Assembly (NCBI GenBank): GCA_965237995.1
Contig: CBDEGO010000003.1
Location: forward strand, 806,001 to 870,000
From: JAAELZ01 sp965237995
GTDB taxonomy: Bacteria; Pseudomonadota; Gammaproteobacteria; Arenicellales; Poriferihabitantaceae
Direction: 5' to 3'
DNA: 64,000 nucleotides
In this document: piece after piece, positions 15,794 to 24,759 of the stretch
Layout of the letters: the number at the start of each line of letters is the position of its first letter
Numbering within the stretch: position 1 is the first letter of the stretch
Made by a program: the position numbers and the translations under genes
Notes under the pieces: model-generated
What the model was told of the DNA's origin: nothing
Databases searched by the model: none
Seen by the model: the letters and a program-made list of their open reading frames with translations, nothing else

Positions 15794-18616
15794 ATGGACA
15801 CCATAAAAATCCGCGGTGCGCGCACCCATAATTTAGCCAATATTGACGTTGATTTACCACGTGATCAACTAATCGTAATCACGGGTTTATCTGGCTCAGG
15901 CAAATCATCTTTAGCCTTCGACACAATCTACGCTGAGGGTCAGCGGCGTTATGTTGAGTCGCTTTCGACTTACGCTCGGCAATTTTTATCGATGATGGGC
16001 AAACCAGACATCGATTTAATCGAGGGCTTATCGCCAGCAATCAGCATCGAGCAAAAATCCAGTTCACATAATCCGCGCTCAACCGTCGGCACCGTCACGG
16101 AGATATACGACTACCTGCGCCTATTGTTTGCCCGTATCGGTGAGCCACGTTGCCCAGAACATAAAATAAAGCTTGAAGCACAAACAGTCAGCCAAATGGT
16201 GGATCATTTATTATCCCTGCCAGAAGGCACCAAGTTGATGTTGATGGCGCCTGTGGTACGCGGCAGAAAAGGAGAACACCAGCAGCTTTTAAATGAAATG
16301 CACGCACAAGGCTATGTCCGCGCACAGATTGATGGAAAAGTGGTTGAGCTAGACAACCTTGAACCACTCGAAAAGAATATTAAGCACAACATCGAAATTG
16401 TAGTCGACCGTGTGGTTTGCCGTGAAAGCAACAAACAGCGATTGGCCGAGTCATTTGAAACGGCGCTAAATTTAACCGACGGACTGGCACGGGTAAAAGT
16501 TATCGACGAAGACTACGCCGGCGAGACCGAGTTATTGTTTTCATCTAAGTTTTCTTGTCCTCATTGCGGTTATAGCCTGTCTGAGCTTGAACCAAGAATG
16601 TTTTCGTTCAACAACCCTCACGGCGCATGTTCAGATTGCGATGGTTTGGGCGTTCGTAAAATAATGGACCCGGACAAAGCTGTTTCTGAACCTGAATTAA
16701 GCATCGCAGAAGGCGCTATTCCTGGATGGGACAGGCGCAGCGGTTATTATTTCGGTATGCTGGAAGCCATGGCGGTGACGTATGGTTTTGATGTCAATGT
16801 GCCGTTTGAACAATTAGACGCCGAACATCAAAAGTTGATCTTATTTGGCACTGGCGATGAAAGCGTAGACTTCACTTTAAACAGTCGAGGCCATTTCCCC
16901 AGCCGTAACCGCCCCTTTGAAGGCGTTATTCCCAATCGTCAGCGCCGCTTTATGGAAACAGAGTCGTCTTCAGTGCGCGAATATTTAGGTAAGTTTTTTA
17001 GCGATCAATCTTGCAGCACTTGTAATGGCAGTCGCCTAAGTTTAAGTAGCCGCAACGTGTTCATCGCCGACCAACCTATCCATGAAATCACTTGCTTGGC
17101 AGTTACTGATAGCCAAACCTTTTTCAACAACTTAAAGCTATCGGGCAGAAAAGCGGAAATTGCTGAAAAAATACTCAACGAGATCGACGCGCGCTTAGGC
17201 TTCTTGATCAATGTAGGCCTAAATTACTTAACCCTAGATCGCACCGCTGATACCTTATCAGGCGGTGAGGCGCAGCGCATCCGCCTCGCTTCGCAAATTG
17301 GTTCTGGCTTAGTAGGGGTGATGTATATTTTGGACGAACCTTCTATCGGCTTACACCAACGAGATAATGGTCGCTTGTTGCAAACGCTTAATCACTTACG
17401 TGATATAGGCAATACAGTCATTGTCGTTGAGCATGACGAAGAAACGATCGAAGCGGCTGATTACGTGCTAGATATCGGCCCTGGCGCCGGCAAGCACGGC
17501 GGGCAGATAGTGGCTAAAGGCACGCCGAGTCAGATCAAGTCAAATGACAACTCTATAACCGGCAAATATTTATCGGGCAAACGAAAAATCGAAGTCCCAA
17601 CCGAGCGAGCTAAAGCTGAAAAAAATAAAATCCTCAGCGTTAAAGGCGCACGCGGCAATAATTTAAAAGGCGTAGATGCTGACTTTCCGGTCGGGCTGCT
17701 CACTTGTGTAACCGGCGTTTCTGGCTCGGGCAAATCCACCTTAGTTAACGCCACCTTGCAGCCTGCCGTCGCCAAAGCGCTAGATTTAGTTCATGAAGAA
17801 GCCGCTGATCATGATGACATTACCGGGCTAGAGCATTTCGACAAAATTATCGCAATAGATCAATCGCCTATTGGTCGCACGCCGCGATCAAACCCGGCCA
17901 CCTATACCGGTTTGTTCACTCACATTAGAGACATATTCACCCAAACTCAAGAAGCTCGGGCACGTGGCTACAAGCCTGGCCGCTTTTCATTCAACGTCAA
18001 AGGTGGCCGCTGCGAGGCTTGCCAAGGCGAAGGCATGATTAAAGTAGAAATGCACTTTTTGCCCGATGTCTATGTCGCGTGCGATGTCTGTAAAGGCAGT
18101 CGTTACAACCGAGAAACCTTAGATATTAAGTTCAAAGGCTTAACGATTCATGACGTGCTCAATCAAACCATCGAAGAAGCCACTGAGTTTTTTACCGCCA
18201 TCCCGATCATTAAACGCAAACTTGAAACATTAATGGATGTGGGGCTTGGTTACATCACGCTGGGACAAAGCGCGATCACGCTCTCTGGCGGTGAAGCGCA
18301 ACGAGTAAAACTGTCTAGAGAGCTCTCAAAGCGTGATACCGGACGCACACTATACCTACTAGACGAACCGACAACGGGCCTGCACTTTGAGGACATCAAG
18401 CAACTGCTGAAAGTTATCCATCGCTTAAGAGATGATGGCAATACCATCATTGTGATCGAACACAATCTAGACGTGATCAAAACTGCGGATTGGGTGGTAG
18501 ACATCGGCCCAGAAGGCGGCACGGGCGGCGGAGAAGTGATAGCGAGCGGGCCGCCTGAGAAGGTGGCAAAAGTGAAGACCTCTTATACCGGACAGTATTT
18601 AGCTAATTTACTGTAA
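15794..18616 (+). CDS. uvrA: Excinuclease ABC subunit A
   Basis: A 940-residue full-length UvrA. Walker A of the first ATPase is GLSGSGKSSLAFDTIYAEGQ (about residue 31). Zinc-finger cysteines are CPHCGYSLSE, with CSDCDG next, and, near residue 740, CEACQGEGM...CDVCKGSR. The second Walker A is GVSGSGKSTLVNATL. Both ABC signatures (LSGGEAQRIRLA and LSGGEAQRVKLS) are intact. UvrA2 finds DNA lesions and loads UvrB. It is divergent from the YajR-like gene. Confidence 0.99.
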   Translation: MDTIKIRGARTHNLANIDVDLPRDQLIVITGLSGSGKSSLAFDTIYAEGQRRYVESLSTYARQFLSMMGKPDIDLIEGLSPAISIEQKSSSHNPRSTVGTVTEIYDYLRLLFARIGEPRCPEHKIKLEAQTVSQMVDHLLSLPEGTKLMLMAPVVRGRKGEHQQLLNEMHAQGYVRAQIDGKVVELDNLEPLEKNIKHNIEIVVDRVVCRESNKQRLAESFETALNLTDGLARVKVIDEDYAGETELLFSSKFSCPHCGYSLSELEPRMFSFNNPHGACSDCDGLGVRKIMDPDKAVSEPELSIAEGAIPGWDRRSGYYFGMLEAMAVTYGFDVNVPFEQLDAEHQKLILFGTGDESVDFTLNSRGHFPSRNRPFEGVIPNRQRRFMETESSSVREYLGKFFSDQSCSTCNGSRLSLSSRNVFIADQPIHEITCLAVTDSQTFFNNLKLSGRKAEIAEKILNEIDARLGFLINVGLNYLTLDRTADTLSGGEAQRIRLASQIGSGLVGVMYILDEPSIGLHQRDNGRLLQTLNHLRDIGNTVIVVEHDEETIEAADYVLDIGPGAGKHGGQIVAKGTPSQIKSNDNSITGKYLSGKRKIEVPTERAKAEKNKILSVKGARGNNLKGVDADFPVGLLTCVTGVSGSGKSTLVNATLQPAVAKALDLVHEEAADHDDITGLEHFDKIIAIDQSPIGRTPRSNPATYTGLFTHIRDIFTQTQEARARGYKPGRFSFNVKGGRCEACQGEGMIKVEMHFLPDVYVACDVCKGSRYNRETLDIKFKGLTIHDVLNQTIEEATEFFTAIPIIKRKLETLMDVGLGYITLGQSAITLSGGEAQRVKLSRELSKRDTGRTLYLLDEPTTGLHFEDIKQLLKVIHRLRDDGNTIIVIEHNLDVIKTADWVVDIGPEGGTGGGEVIASGPPEKVAKVKTSYTGQYLANLL

Positions 18617-18649
18617 GCTTTGAATAAGATTAGACTTAAATTTCAGCCA

Positions 18650-20275
18650 CTACGAATTACCTAGAATCATCCGCGCGCCCTTCTCCCCAATCATCATTGA
18701 TGGCGCAGAAGTGTTACCGCTAATCAACGTTGGCATCACAGAGGCATCTATCACACGAAGATTATCCAATCCTTTCACTTTCAAGCTACTTGGCGAAACC
18801 ACCGCCATCTCATCAAGGCCCATTTTGCATGTGCCGACTGGATGATAAACAGTCGATGCGGTATCGCGCAAATACGCCAAAATTTGCTCATCGCTTTGTA
18901 CGTCTTTACCCGGCGCCATTTCCTCACCTCGTAGCGAGTCAAAGGCTGGCGACGCCAATACCTCTCTCGCTTTCTTGACCGCTTCGACTAATAGCTTCTG
19001 GTCTTGCTCGTCTGCGAAAAAATTGTGGTCGATCAACACATTTTTGCGTGTTCCGTCATTAGCCAATTTTACTGTTCCTGCACTTTTTGGCCGCAGCACG
19101 CAGGTAAACAATGAATATCCATGACCAAACTCAAAACTCTTACCGCGATGACTTCGATACAAAGGGGTAAAGTGAAACTGCACATCAGGGTCTGCATCGA
19201 CGCTGCCTTTCTCCGCCGCTAAGGCAAACTTAGTCTTCGCAAACCCACCGGCCTCAACATAATTGGTTGCCCACCACCCTGTGCGGCTAAACCAATACTT
19301 AAGCGGGGCTGGAATGACGTGGTTTAATAAGGTTGCCCACGAAACGCCGATTGAATTGGGTTTATCTGAACGCACCGTCACCATGCTGTCGATATGATCT
19401 TGCAAATTTTCCCCTACCCCGGGTAGATGCTGTTTGCATTCAATACCTAATGCCTCTAGTTGCTGTTGATCACCGATTCCCGACGCGAGCAAAATACGCG
19501 GTGAAGCGATCGTCCCTGCACTCAGCACGACTTCTTTGTTACAGCGCAATAATTCAGCCTTTCCATTTCGCTCTACATTCACTCCAACAACCTGACTTTG
19601 CGCAATCTCAAGATCAACCACCTCGGTATGCGTCATAACTGTTAAGTTTTTTCGCTCAAGAATTGGCTCAACAAAAGCGGTATAACTACTGACTCTTTGA
19701 CCCCTATTTTGCTTAACGTTATAAATGCCCAAACCGAGCTGAGAGTCGCCATTAAAGTCATTGTTTTCCGGCAAGCCAGCATCTGCACCTGCAGCCACAA
19801 AAACCTTCGCAACCTCATTAGCATCTTGCGGTTTACTAACTTTTAATTCACCTGAAACCCCATGAAACTCGTCGCTATGACCAACTTGATTGTTTTCTAG
19901 TTGCTTAAATACCGGCAGCACATCATCGTAAGACCAACCTTCACACCCCAACTCAGCCCAACTATCATAATCATTTTTATTGCCGCGTATGTAGACCATG
20001 CTGTTGATAGAACCAGAACCACCTAAAGCTTTGCCGCGATTTACGGTGATAACTCGATTATTTAAATGCTTTTGCGGCTCACCTTTATAGGCATAGTCGT
20101 AGCGCTTGCTTCCATACAAAACAAAGCCCCCAGCAGGGATTTTAACTAATAGGCTTTTATCGCTGCCACCTGCCTCAATTAAGCAGACAGACACATTTGG
20201 GTCAGCACTCAGTCTATTAGCAACAACACAACCTGACGAGCCCGCACCAACAATAATGTAATCAAAGGTAGTCAT
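18650..20275 (-). CDS. GMC-family FAD oxidoreductase (choline/alcohol dehydrogenase-like)
   Basis: About 541 residues from the ATG at 20275 (MTTFDYIIVGAGSSGCVVAN). A start 48 bases further upstream would put 16 extra residues before the FAD-binding strand. The dinucleotide motif GAGSSG is at the N-terminus. The GMC signature GKALGGSGSINSMVYIRG lies near residue 80, and the C-terminal YHPVGTCKMG contains the catalytic His. The family oxidises choline, alcohols or aldehydes with FAD. It has no betaine-aldehyde dehydrogenase neighbour, so it is not called betA. The HlyU-like gene is 16 bases upstream of the longer start. Confidence 0.9.
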   Translation of the reverse strand: MTTFDYIIVGAGSSGCVVANRLSADPNVSVCLIEAGGSDKSLLVKIPAGGFVLYGSKRYDYAYKGEPQKHLNNRVITVNRGKALGGSGSINSMVYIRGNKNDYDSWAELGCEGWSYDDVLPVFKQLENNQVGHSDEFHGVSGELKVSKPQDANEVAKVFVAAGADAGLPENNDFNGDSQLGLGIYNVKQNRGQRVSSYTAFVEPILERKNLTVMTHTEVVDLEIAQSQVVGVNVERNGKAELLRCNKEVVLSAGTIASPRILLASGIGDQQQLEALGIECKQHLPGVGENLQDHIDSMVTVRSDKPNSIGVSWATLLNHVIPAPLKYWFSRTGWWATNYVEAGGFAKTKFALAAEKGSVDADPDVQFHFTPLYRSHRGKSFEFGHGYSLFTCVLRPKSAGTVKLANDGTRKNVLIDHNFFADEQDQKLLVEAVKKAREVLASPAFDSLRGEEMAPGKDVQSDEQILAYLRDTASTVYHPVGTCKMGLDEMAVVSPSSLKVKGLDNLRVIDASVMPTLISGNTSAPSMMIGEKGARMILGNS

Positions 20276-20291
20276 GTTCACACAGCCAGGC

Positions 20292-20576
20292 TTAAGAAAA
20301 AATTTGAACTCCCTGTTGGTCAATACACATCTTTACCTTACTGCTGATGAGCTCTAGGGCTAGTTTTTCACTGCCCGAGTTATCAGACCGAATGAAGTGG
20401 TGCGTTTTAGTTTCGCCATCCACTACTTTTTCTATCATTGCCTCAGTACTCCACCCGTTCCCGACCGATTTGGGACAAGGCGTTACGTCAAAGCCGCTGT
20501 ATTCATACGTATCGTAACTTTTTCCTGTGGCTTCATTTGAACCAGAAAATAAGCCGCCAAATATTTTTTTAAACAT
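20292..20576 (-). CDS. HlyU-family protein
   Basis: A 94-residue protein with the HlyU pattern YEYSGFDVTPCPKSVGNG, KTHHFIRSDNSGSEKLALEL and a terminal DQQGVQIF. An AGG ribosome site lies eight bases before ATG 20576. Founding members activate haemolysin genes in Vibrio, but most homologues have no proven role. It marks the left chromosomal flank of the cassette array. Confidence 0.85.
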   Translation of the reverse strand: MFKKIFGGLFSGSNEATGKSYDTYEYSGFDVTPCPKSVGNGWSTEAMIEKVVDGETKTHHFIRSDNSGSEKLALELISSKVKMCIDQQGVQIFS

Positions 20577-20633
20577 GGATTAACCTCGTGGTATTTACAA
20601 CAAATCGAACATTAGCCGCTTAAAATTTGAAAT

Positions 20634-20708
20634 CACTAACGCCCACACAAAAGGTGGAGCTTTAACGACGTCCAGCCCAAAGGGCAATTTTTAATGTGCT
20701 TGTATACG
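20634..20708 (-). repeat. attC-like site 1
   Basis: Gene-sense it runs from GTATACAAGCACATTAAAA to GGGCGTTAGTG. The core boxes are ACAAG/GGGCGTTAG, with an internal TTGCCC...GGGC-type stem. The first box lacks one A compared with TATAACAAG, so it may be weakened. It follows the DUF6157 cassette and forms the left end of the array. Confidence 0.7.
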
Positions 20709-20720
20709 TTCTATGTTTAT

Positions 20721-21134
20721 TCATTTTCTGCTTGTGCGCATTGCTTTCTTTTTAATCGTATTCTTATCTTTTACAAACTTAGTATATTCCTTTGAATCTA
20801 CACCATAAATAGCAACTTTACCTTCTTCGTTACTATGAACACCCCAACCATATGCTTTGGTTAAAGGTGATGCTCTAAAACAAGGGCGGCCTTTAGAAAA
20901 AAACAACTCACGTTCTTTTTTTAAACTTGATTTTAGTAAGTCATTTCTTTGAGCATACACACTAAAAAAGATATCGTCAGAGGTATGTTTATAAGGGTTT
21001 TTATAAATCATGTCGAATTCATAATTTGCCACCGATCTTTTTGAGCCTCTAATCGGCGGTTCGGTTCCTGAAGTGGCTTTTGTATCCTCTGCCACCTCAA
21101 TAAATGTATTGTAGTAATTTGTAGAAGTGGTCAT
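20721..21134 (-). CDS. Cassette gene: DUF6157 family protein
   Basis: A 137-residue protein with the conserved DUF6157 stretches YYNTFIEVAEDTKATSGTEP, NPYKHTSDDIFFSVYAQRN, FFSKGRPCFRASPLTKAYGW and a basic KKKAMRTSRK tail. The family has no known function and is widespread as a single-domain protein. It lies between attC-like sites 1 and 2, so it is a mobile cassette. No separate promoter is evident. Confidence 0.82.
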   Translation of the reverse strand: MTTSTNYYNTFIEVAEDTKATSGTEPPIRGSKRSVANYEFDMIYKNPYKHTSDDIFFSVYAQRNDLLKSSLKKERELFFSKGRPCFRASPLTKAYGWGVHSNEEGKVAIYGVDSKEYTKFVKDKNTIKKKAMRTSRK

Positions 21135-21152
21135 TTAATTGGTGTTGACGTC

Positions 21153-21225
21153 GTATAACGCTCAATGTAGCGGGAAACCGGAGCGCAGCGTAGATTTTCC
21201 CGGTAGAGTTGCTTGTTAGGTATAC
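21153..21225 (-). repeat. attC-like site 2
   Basis: Gene-sense it begins CCTAACAAGCAACTC and ends TTGAGCGTTATAC. An internal GGGAAAATC...GGTTTCCCG stem and the CGCTGCGCTC pattern are typical of marine cassette sites. It lies 9 bases from neither gene stop but fully within the 125-base gap. Confidence 0.85.
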
Positions 21226-21259
21226 TTAATTTCAAAAATATGTTGTGGACTCAATACTT

Positions 21260-21832
21260 TTACCCTACAGGCAAAACCTCATCAATTTTAAGCTTTTGTT
21301 CAACCTTTTCTTCTTGAAGTAATTGCCAGAACTCATGCAACGACTCCTCCTTTAGTATTACTCTTTTTGCAATTTTCACATCAAAATTGAACAGGTTTTC
21401 TATGCTTGCCTCGTAATCAATAATCAGTTGTGATGTGTCTTCAAGTTCGTACACTTCATTTTTGTTTTCGAGTTTATCAGTCCAGACTAAATTCAATTCA
21501 CCGTTGTTACTTAGTTCGATATTAAAAACGAGGAGAATTTGATCAGTGCCTGGAAACAAAAACATGTCTTCTGTTTGAAAAAGAAATTTGTCTTCATACG
21601 TGGAAATACTAGCTCCTGGCGAAGGGAGAATAAAGTGCCTAATAATTGCTCGATACTTGATGTTAGATAATGTTTTTTTTCTCGGTAAATTTCTTAGAAC
21701 GAGTCTGAATCCATAATCAGGTAAGTACCATAACTCTGGAGTACCTTCATTTTTGGTATTAAACTTCAATAATAGATACTGAACAATCGGGAACGCAAAA
21801 AAAGTTATAAGCGCTATTAGTTGTTCTTTCAT
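21260..21832 (-). CDS. Cassette gene: hypothetical protein with N-terminal membrane segment
   Basis: About 190 residues from the ATG at 21832 (MKEQLIALITFFAFPIVQYL). A longer in-frame start at 21856 falls in the attC site and is less likely. One hydrophobic N-terminal segment (about residues 3-20) anchors a soluble domain containing YLPDYGFRLVLRNLPRKKT and many acidic residues. I do not recognise the family. Position between attC-like sites 2 and 3 makes it a cassette. Confidence 0.72.
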   Translation of the reverse strand: MKEQLIALITFFAFPIVQYLLLKFNTKNEGTPELWYLPDYGFRLVLRNLPRKKTLSNIKYRAIIRHFILPSPGASISTYEDKFLFQTEDMFLFPGTDQILLVFNIELSNNGELNLVWTDKLENKNEVYELEDTSQLIIDYEASIENLFNFDVKIAKRVILKEESLHEFWQLLQEEKVEQKLKIDEVLPVG

Positions 21833-21848
21833 AGATACTACTTTCTTA

Positions 21849-21926
21849 GTGCCCAACGTCTCAATAACCGGCGCAGCTTTGCTGCGTCCAGTGCCGAAAG
21901 CGCGTAGTTAATTGACTTGTTAGATT
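21849..21926 (-). repeat. attC-like site 3
   Basis: Gene-sense TCTAACAAGTCAATTAAC at one end and GAGACGTTGGGC at the other. The last seven bases, GTTGGGC, fit GTTRRRY. The central stem is CTGGACGCAGC/GCTGCGCCGG. The first box overlaps the stop codon of the ApeA-like gene, a common feature in cassettes. Confidence 0.88.
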
Positions 21927-23308
21927 TCATCAAATTTTTGCTTTAGCTTGTAGCTATTACTTAGTATTCTTTGAATATCAGGTTCTTCAAATCCAAGCTG
22001 CTGCAGAAGGTGAAGCTGAAAAACTGCTTCCATTTTTTGGCATAACATCCATAAATCGGAACCTTTAACTGAGTCTTTTTCAAGTTCCTCACTATAATGT
22101 GTAAGATAATTTCTTGTATTGACAATACCTCTAATAAATTTATTTCTCTGGTTTGAATTTCCGAGGTGCGACTTGTAGGGCTCAATAATTCTTTTAATTC
22201 TTTGTCCAAGGTTAATTTCATTACCATGATACAAACGCCCCCGCAACCATTTTCTATTTGGCTTTGGACAATTCCAAAGAAGAGCGGCCACCACTGATCT
22301 AAACTCCGCTTCATCCCTTAAAGTTTCATTGGACGTTCTTCTGTGATATGTTTCTAAAGCTTGCGCAAGTGCTAGGAATTTCCCATCCAGATATTTGTGA
22401 TCTCCCGATACTACGGAGAAATATAATCCAAGAGCCGGGAGTATTACTGAATATGTACTAAGCCATTTATTAAATACATGCTCAGCATTTTCACGAATAT
22501 CTGAAAAACTGAATAGCATTCTATGTCTATCAATTTTTGGTGCGTTTTCAGAGAATGGCAAGCTCGGATAATATAACTTTATATTTATAGGCCATGTTTT
22601 ACCCTCTGAATTTCCCCTGACTATCTCATCTGATGTTGCCGAAACATCACTAATAGTGACTGTGGAATCAACGGCAAAGCTAAGCAAGTACGTAATTTGA
22701 TGTATAACCGTATTGAACTCTGAAAAATCCCTAGTAATGTCAGATGATAATTTGAAGTAGGTCTGTTGGGATATCCTAGCTTCTGTTGCAATTGGAAACC
22801 CTGGAAGGGTATATCTAAAAAGGATATGCAGCTTAAATCCTGCGTTTAAGTTGTAAATTATTTCTTCTTGCGGAGTGTAACTTATAGTTGCTGTTTTATA
22901 GTCACTACTATTGGCAACATTTATTCCAGTGATGGCTACCCACTCATTTATCCCTTCCACTACGAAAGAAACTGTACTGAAAGTGACAGTTTCATCTTTA
23001 TCGTAAGCAACCCCGCTAATAACTTTATGGACATGAACAAGTGATTTGCTTATACCACCAAATGAAATGTTTTTCGTTCTGTAGAAGCAGTCTTCCAGGG
23101 TAACGATGCCATCTTTTTCAATGTGACCAATAATTCTACTCAGGTCATCATTTCCGTTAAGGGTTACGATGCTCTCATCAAATAAGCCAACCACCTCAAG
23201 CTCAATTTTCCCACCATCTAAAATAGACAAAGTTCCTGGGATTTTTTTATCCTCATTTTGAGGTAGCCAGAAGTAACCTGACTTTTTCCATTCTTCATTA
23301 ATTCTCAC
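21920..23308 (-). CDS. Cassette gene: ApeA-like HEPN protein (predicted anti-phage)
   Basis: A 462-residue protein with an N-terminal region matching the ApeA N-terminal domain: GYFWLPQNEDKKIPGTLSI, then GKIELEVVGLF, RIIGHIEKDGIVTLEDCFY and NISFGGISKSLVH. The C-terminal HEPN domain has the RNase motif R-x4-H as RNYLTH (Arg399, His404). ApeA proteins act as HEPN ribonucleases in abortive defence against phages. All key residues are present and the length is normal. It lies between attC-like sites 3 and 4, so this defence gene is carried as a cassette. Function is by family similarity only. Confidence 0.85.
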   Translation of the reverse strand: MRINEEWKKSGYFWLPQNEDKKIPGTLSILDGGKIELEVVGLFDESIVTLNGNDDLSRIIGHIEKDGIVTLEDCFYRTKNISFGGISKSLVHVHKVISGVAYDKDETVTFSTVSFVVEGINEWVAITGINVANSSDYKTATISYTPQEEIIYNLNAGFKLHILFRYTLPGFPIATEARISQQTYFKLSSDITRDFSEFNTVIHQITYLLSFAVDSTVTISDVSATSDEIVRGNSEGKTWPINIKLYYPSLPFSENAPKIDRHRMLFSFSDIRENAEHVFNKWLSTYSVILPALGLYFSVVSGDHKYLDGKFLALAQALETYHRRTSNETLRDEAEFRSVVAALLWNCPKPNRKWLRGRLYHGNEINLGQRIKRIIEPYKSHLGNSNQRNKFIRGIVNTRNYLTHYSEELEKDSVKGSDLWMLCQKMEAVFQLHLLQQLGFEEPDIQRILSNSYKLKQKFDEI

Positions 23309-23324
23309 GCGGTGCCCTTGTGAA

Positions 23325-23403
23325 ATCTAACGTTGCTATAAAGGGCCGGAGCACGCAGTGCGTAGGTCCAGCCGAAGGCGAACTTTAATGGCCTTGTTAT
23401 ATT
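23325..23403 (-). repeat. attC-like site 4
   Basis: Gene-sense ATATAACAAGGCCATTAAAG to ATAGCAACGTTAGAT, with the internal stem GGACCTACGCACTGCGTGCTCC. It overlaps the stop codon of the interrupted cassette gene. Confidence 0.9.
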
Positions 23404-23580
23404 GTTGTTTCATATTTGAAGGTTTTGGCTCTAATTATAATATTATCACCAGTTTGCATTAAGAGCTCGAACACGCCCTCAGAATTAGAATTTAACTCAT
23501 GAATGTAAACTGATGGACCCCATTCTTCGGTGTGAGGTATCTCAGCATGAGAGACTTCATTAAACACTAACTTAAAATCC
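23397..23580 (-). pseudogene. C-terminal part of a cassette gene split by the integrative element
   Basis: The frame from the 12-bp att core (23569-23580) to the TAA at 23397 encodes DFKLVFNEVSHAEIPHTEEW, GPSVYIHELN and onward to KTFKYETTI. Joined in frame to the fragment at 45338-45459 across the shared core it gives a 97-residue protein starting MNFGDINLHDATLHSINFDW. Small proteins with the pattern LHDA...DW...WGPS are a known uncharacterised family. In the present state the frame runs on into the tRNA-derived att sequence (possible GTG at 23594), giving a chimeric N-terminus that is probably not functional. Confidence 0.85.
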
Positions 23581-23625
23581 CTCGGTGGCAACACCGTGCC
23601 GGTTCGATTCCGGCCCTGGGCACCA
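23569..23625 (+). other. attL: 12-bp core plus tRNA-Leu(UAA) 3-prime half carried by the integrative element
   Basis: AACTTAAAATCC (23569-23580) continues as CTCGGTGGCAACACCG (variable arm), GCCGGTTCGATTCCGGC (T-arm) and CCTGGGCACCA (acceptor strand with CCA). With loop CTTAAAA and stem TCCC this is tRNA-Leu(UAA) from the anticodon loop onward. The 5-prime half of the tRNA is absent: the left neighbour is the cassette gene. The tRNA part is therefore attP sequence brought by the element, and the natural target is likely the tRNA-Leu(UAA) gene elsewhere. Confidence 0.88.
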
Positions 23626-23679
23626 TAAGAATCAATGACTTACGTGAATCCACGCAGTCTCTATAGAAATAAATAATCT

Positions 23680-23709
23680 AAAAAGGTACACTGTAGGTAC
23701 ACTGCTCAG
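23680..23709 (+). repeat. attP arm repeat, left copy
   Basis: AAAAAGGTACACTGTAGGTA followed by CACTGCTCAG. It contains GGTACACT twice in direct order and matches 45196-45225 at 27 of 30 positions. It lies 100 bases from the core and just before the integrase start, so it is a likely arm-type binding site that could also regulate int. Confidence 0.75.
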
Positions 23710-23724
23710 ATGCAAGGTACGTTT

Positions 23725-24759
23725 ATGGCTACTATCGTTAAGACCAATTCAGGTTCTTGGAAAGCAATAATTCGCATTACAGGAAACCCAATAGTTACTA
23801 AAACATTTCGTATTAAAAGAGATGCTACTGATTGGGCAAGAACAACAGAAGATGAAATAATCCGTGGCGTTTACATTGCTAAAAGCCATTCAGAAAAAAC
23901 AACTATTGCTAAAGCATTAGATCGTTACCTCAAAGAAATTACCCCAACGAAAAAACCTTCTTCACAGAAACCTGAGATTAGACGTGAGAAAATAGTAAGG
24001 AAACATCTTGGTAAATACAGTCTAGCTTCTTTAAGTGCTGCAAATGTCGCTCAATACAGAGATATGAGATTGTCTGAAGGCATGAGTGCAAGCTCTGTTC
24101 GATTGGAGTTAGCTTTATTGAGTCATGTGTACACTATCGCAATCAAAGAGTGGGGTATGGGATTGGTAGTAAATCCAGTATCAAATATACGCAAACCAAA
24201 GCCAGCAAAAGGAAGAGATAGACGTTTAGTTGGTAATGAAGAAGAACGGTTACTTGAAGCCTGTGAGTCACATTCAAACCCTATGGTAGCTTGGGTTGTA
24301 AAATTGGCAATTTATACAGCAATGCGACATAGTGAGTTAATAAATCTCACTAGAGAGCAAATTAACCTATCAAAGAAGAGTATCTATTTAGCAGACACCA
24401 AAAATGGTGACTCCAGGACTGTTCCTTTAACTAATAAAGCAGTTGATGTCATTCAAGATGCTATGAATAATCCCATTCGACCAGAGGATACAAAATTTAT
24501 ATTTTTTGGTGAGCCTGGAAGAAATGGAATGAGAAAACCCTATGATACTAAATCAGCTTGGTATGATTCAGTTAAAAGAGCAGATATTGATGGTCTCAGG
24601 TTTCATGATTTACGTCATGAAGCAACCAGTCGTTTTGTTGAGGCGGGGTTATCAGATCTGGAAGTAGCATCAATTACAGGTCATAAATCTATGCAAATGT
24701 TAAAAAGATATACTCATCTTAGAACTGATAATCTTTCAGATAAGATTGCAGATATTTAA
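23725..24759 (+). CDS. int: Tyrosine recombinase, integrase of the element
   Basis: About 344 residues from the ATG at 23725 (MATIVKTNSGSWKAIIRI). An earlier ATG at 23710 adds five residues, but AAGG at 23714-23717 is spaced for the second. An N-terminal arm-binding and SAM-like region is followed by the catalytic domain with Arg in TAMRHSEL, Lys in LADTKNGDSRT, HDLRHE, the His in TGHKSM and nucleophile Tyr in KRYTHLR. All active-site residues are present. It should integrate the element at tRNA-Leu(UAA) or similar sequence. It sits 100 bases from attL. Confidence 0.96.
   Translation: MATIVKTNSGSWKAIIRITGNPIVTKTFRIKRDATDWARTTEDEIIRGVYIAKSHSEKTTIAKALDRYLKEITPTKKPSSQKPEIRREKIVRKHLGKYSLASLSAANVAQYRDMRLSEGMSASSVRLELALLSHVYTIAIKEWGMGLVVNPVSNIRKPKPAKGRDRRLVGNEEERLLEACESHSNPMVAWVVKLAIYTAMRHSELINLTREQINLSKKSIYLADTKNGDSRTVPLTNKAVDVIQDAMNNPIRPEDTKFIFFGEPGRNGMRKPYDTKSAWYDSVKRADIDGLRFHDLRHEATSRFVEAGLSDLEVASITGHKSMQMLKRYTHLRTDNLSDKIADI

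Noticed and set aside
18650..20275. Choline dehydrogenase betA
   Set aside because: The GMC family fits, but there is no betB, betI or choline transporter next to it, so a specific name is not supported.
23569..23625. A functional tRNA-Leu gene
   Set aside because: The 5-prime half (acceptor strand, D-arm and the 5-prime side of the anticodon stem) is missing; the left neighbour is a protein gene fragment.
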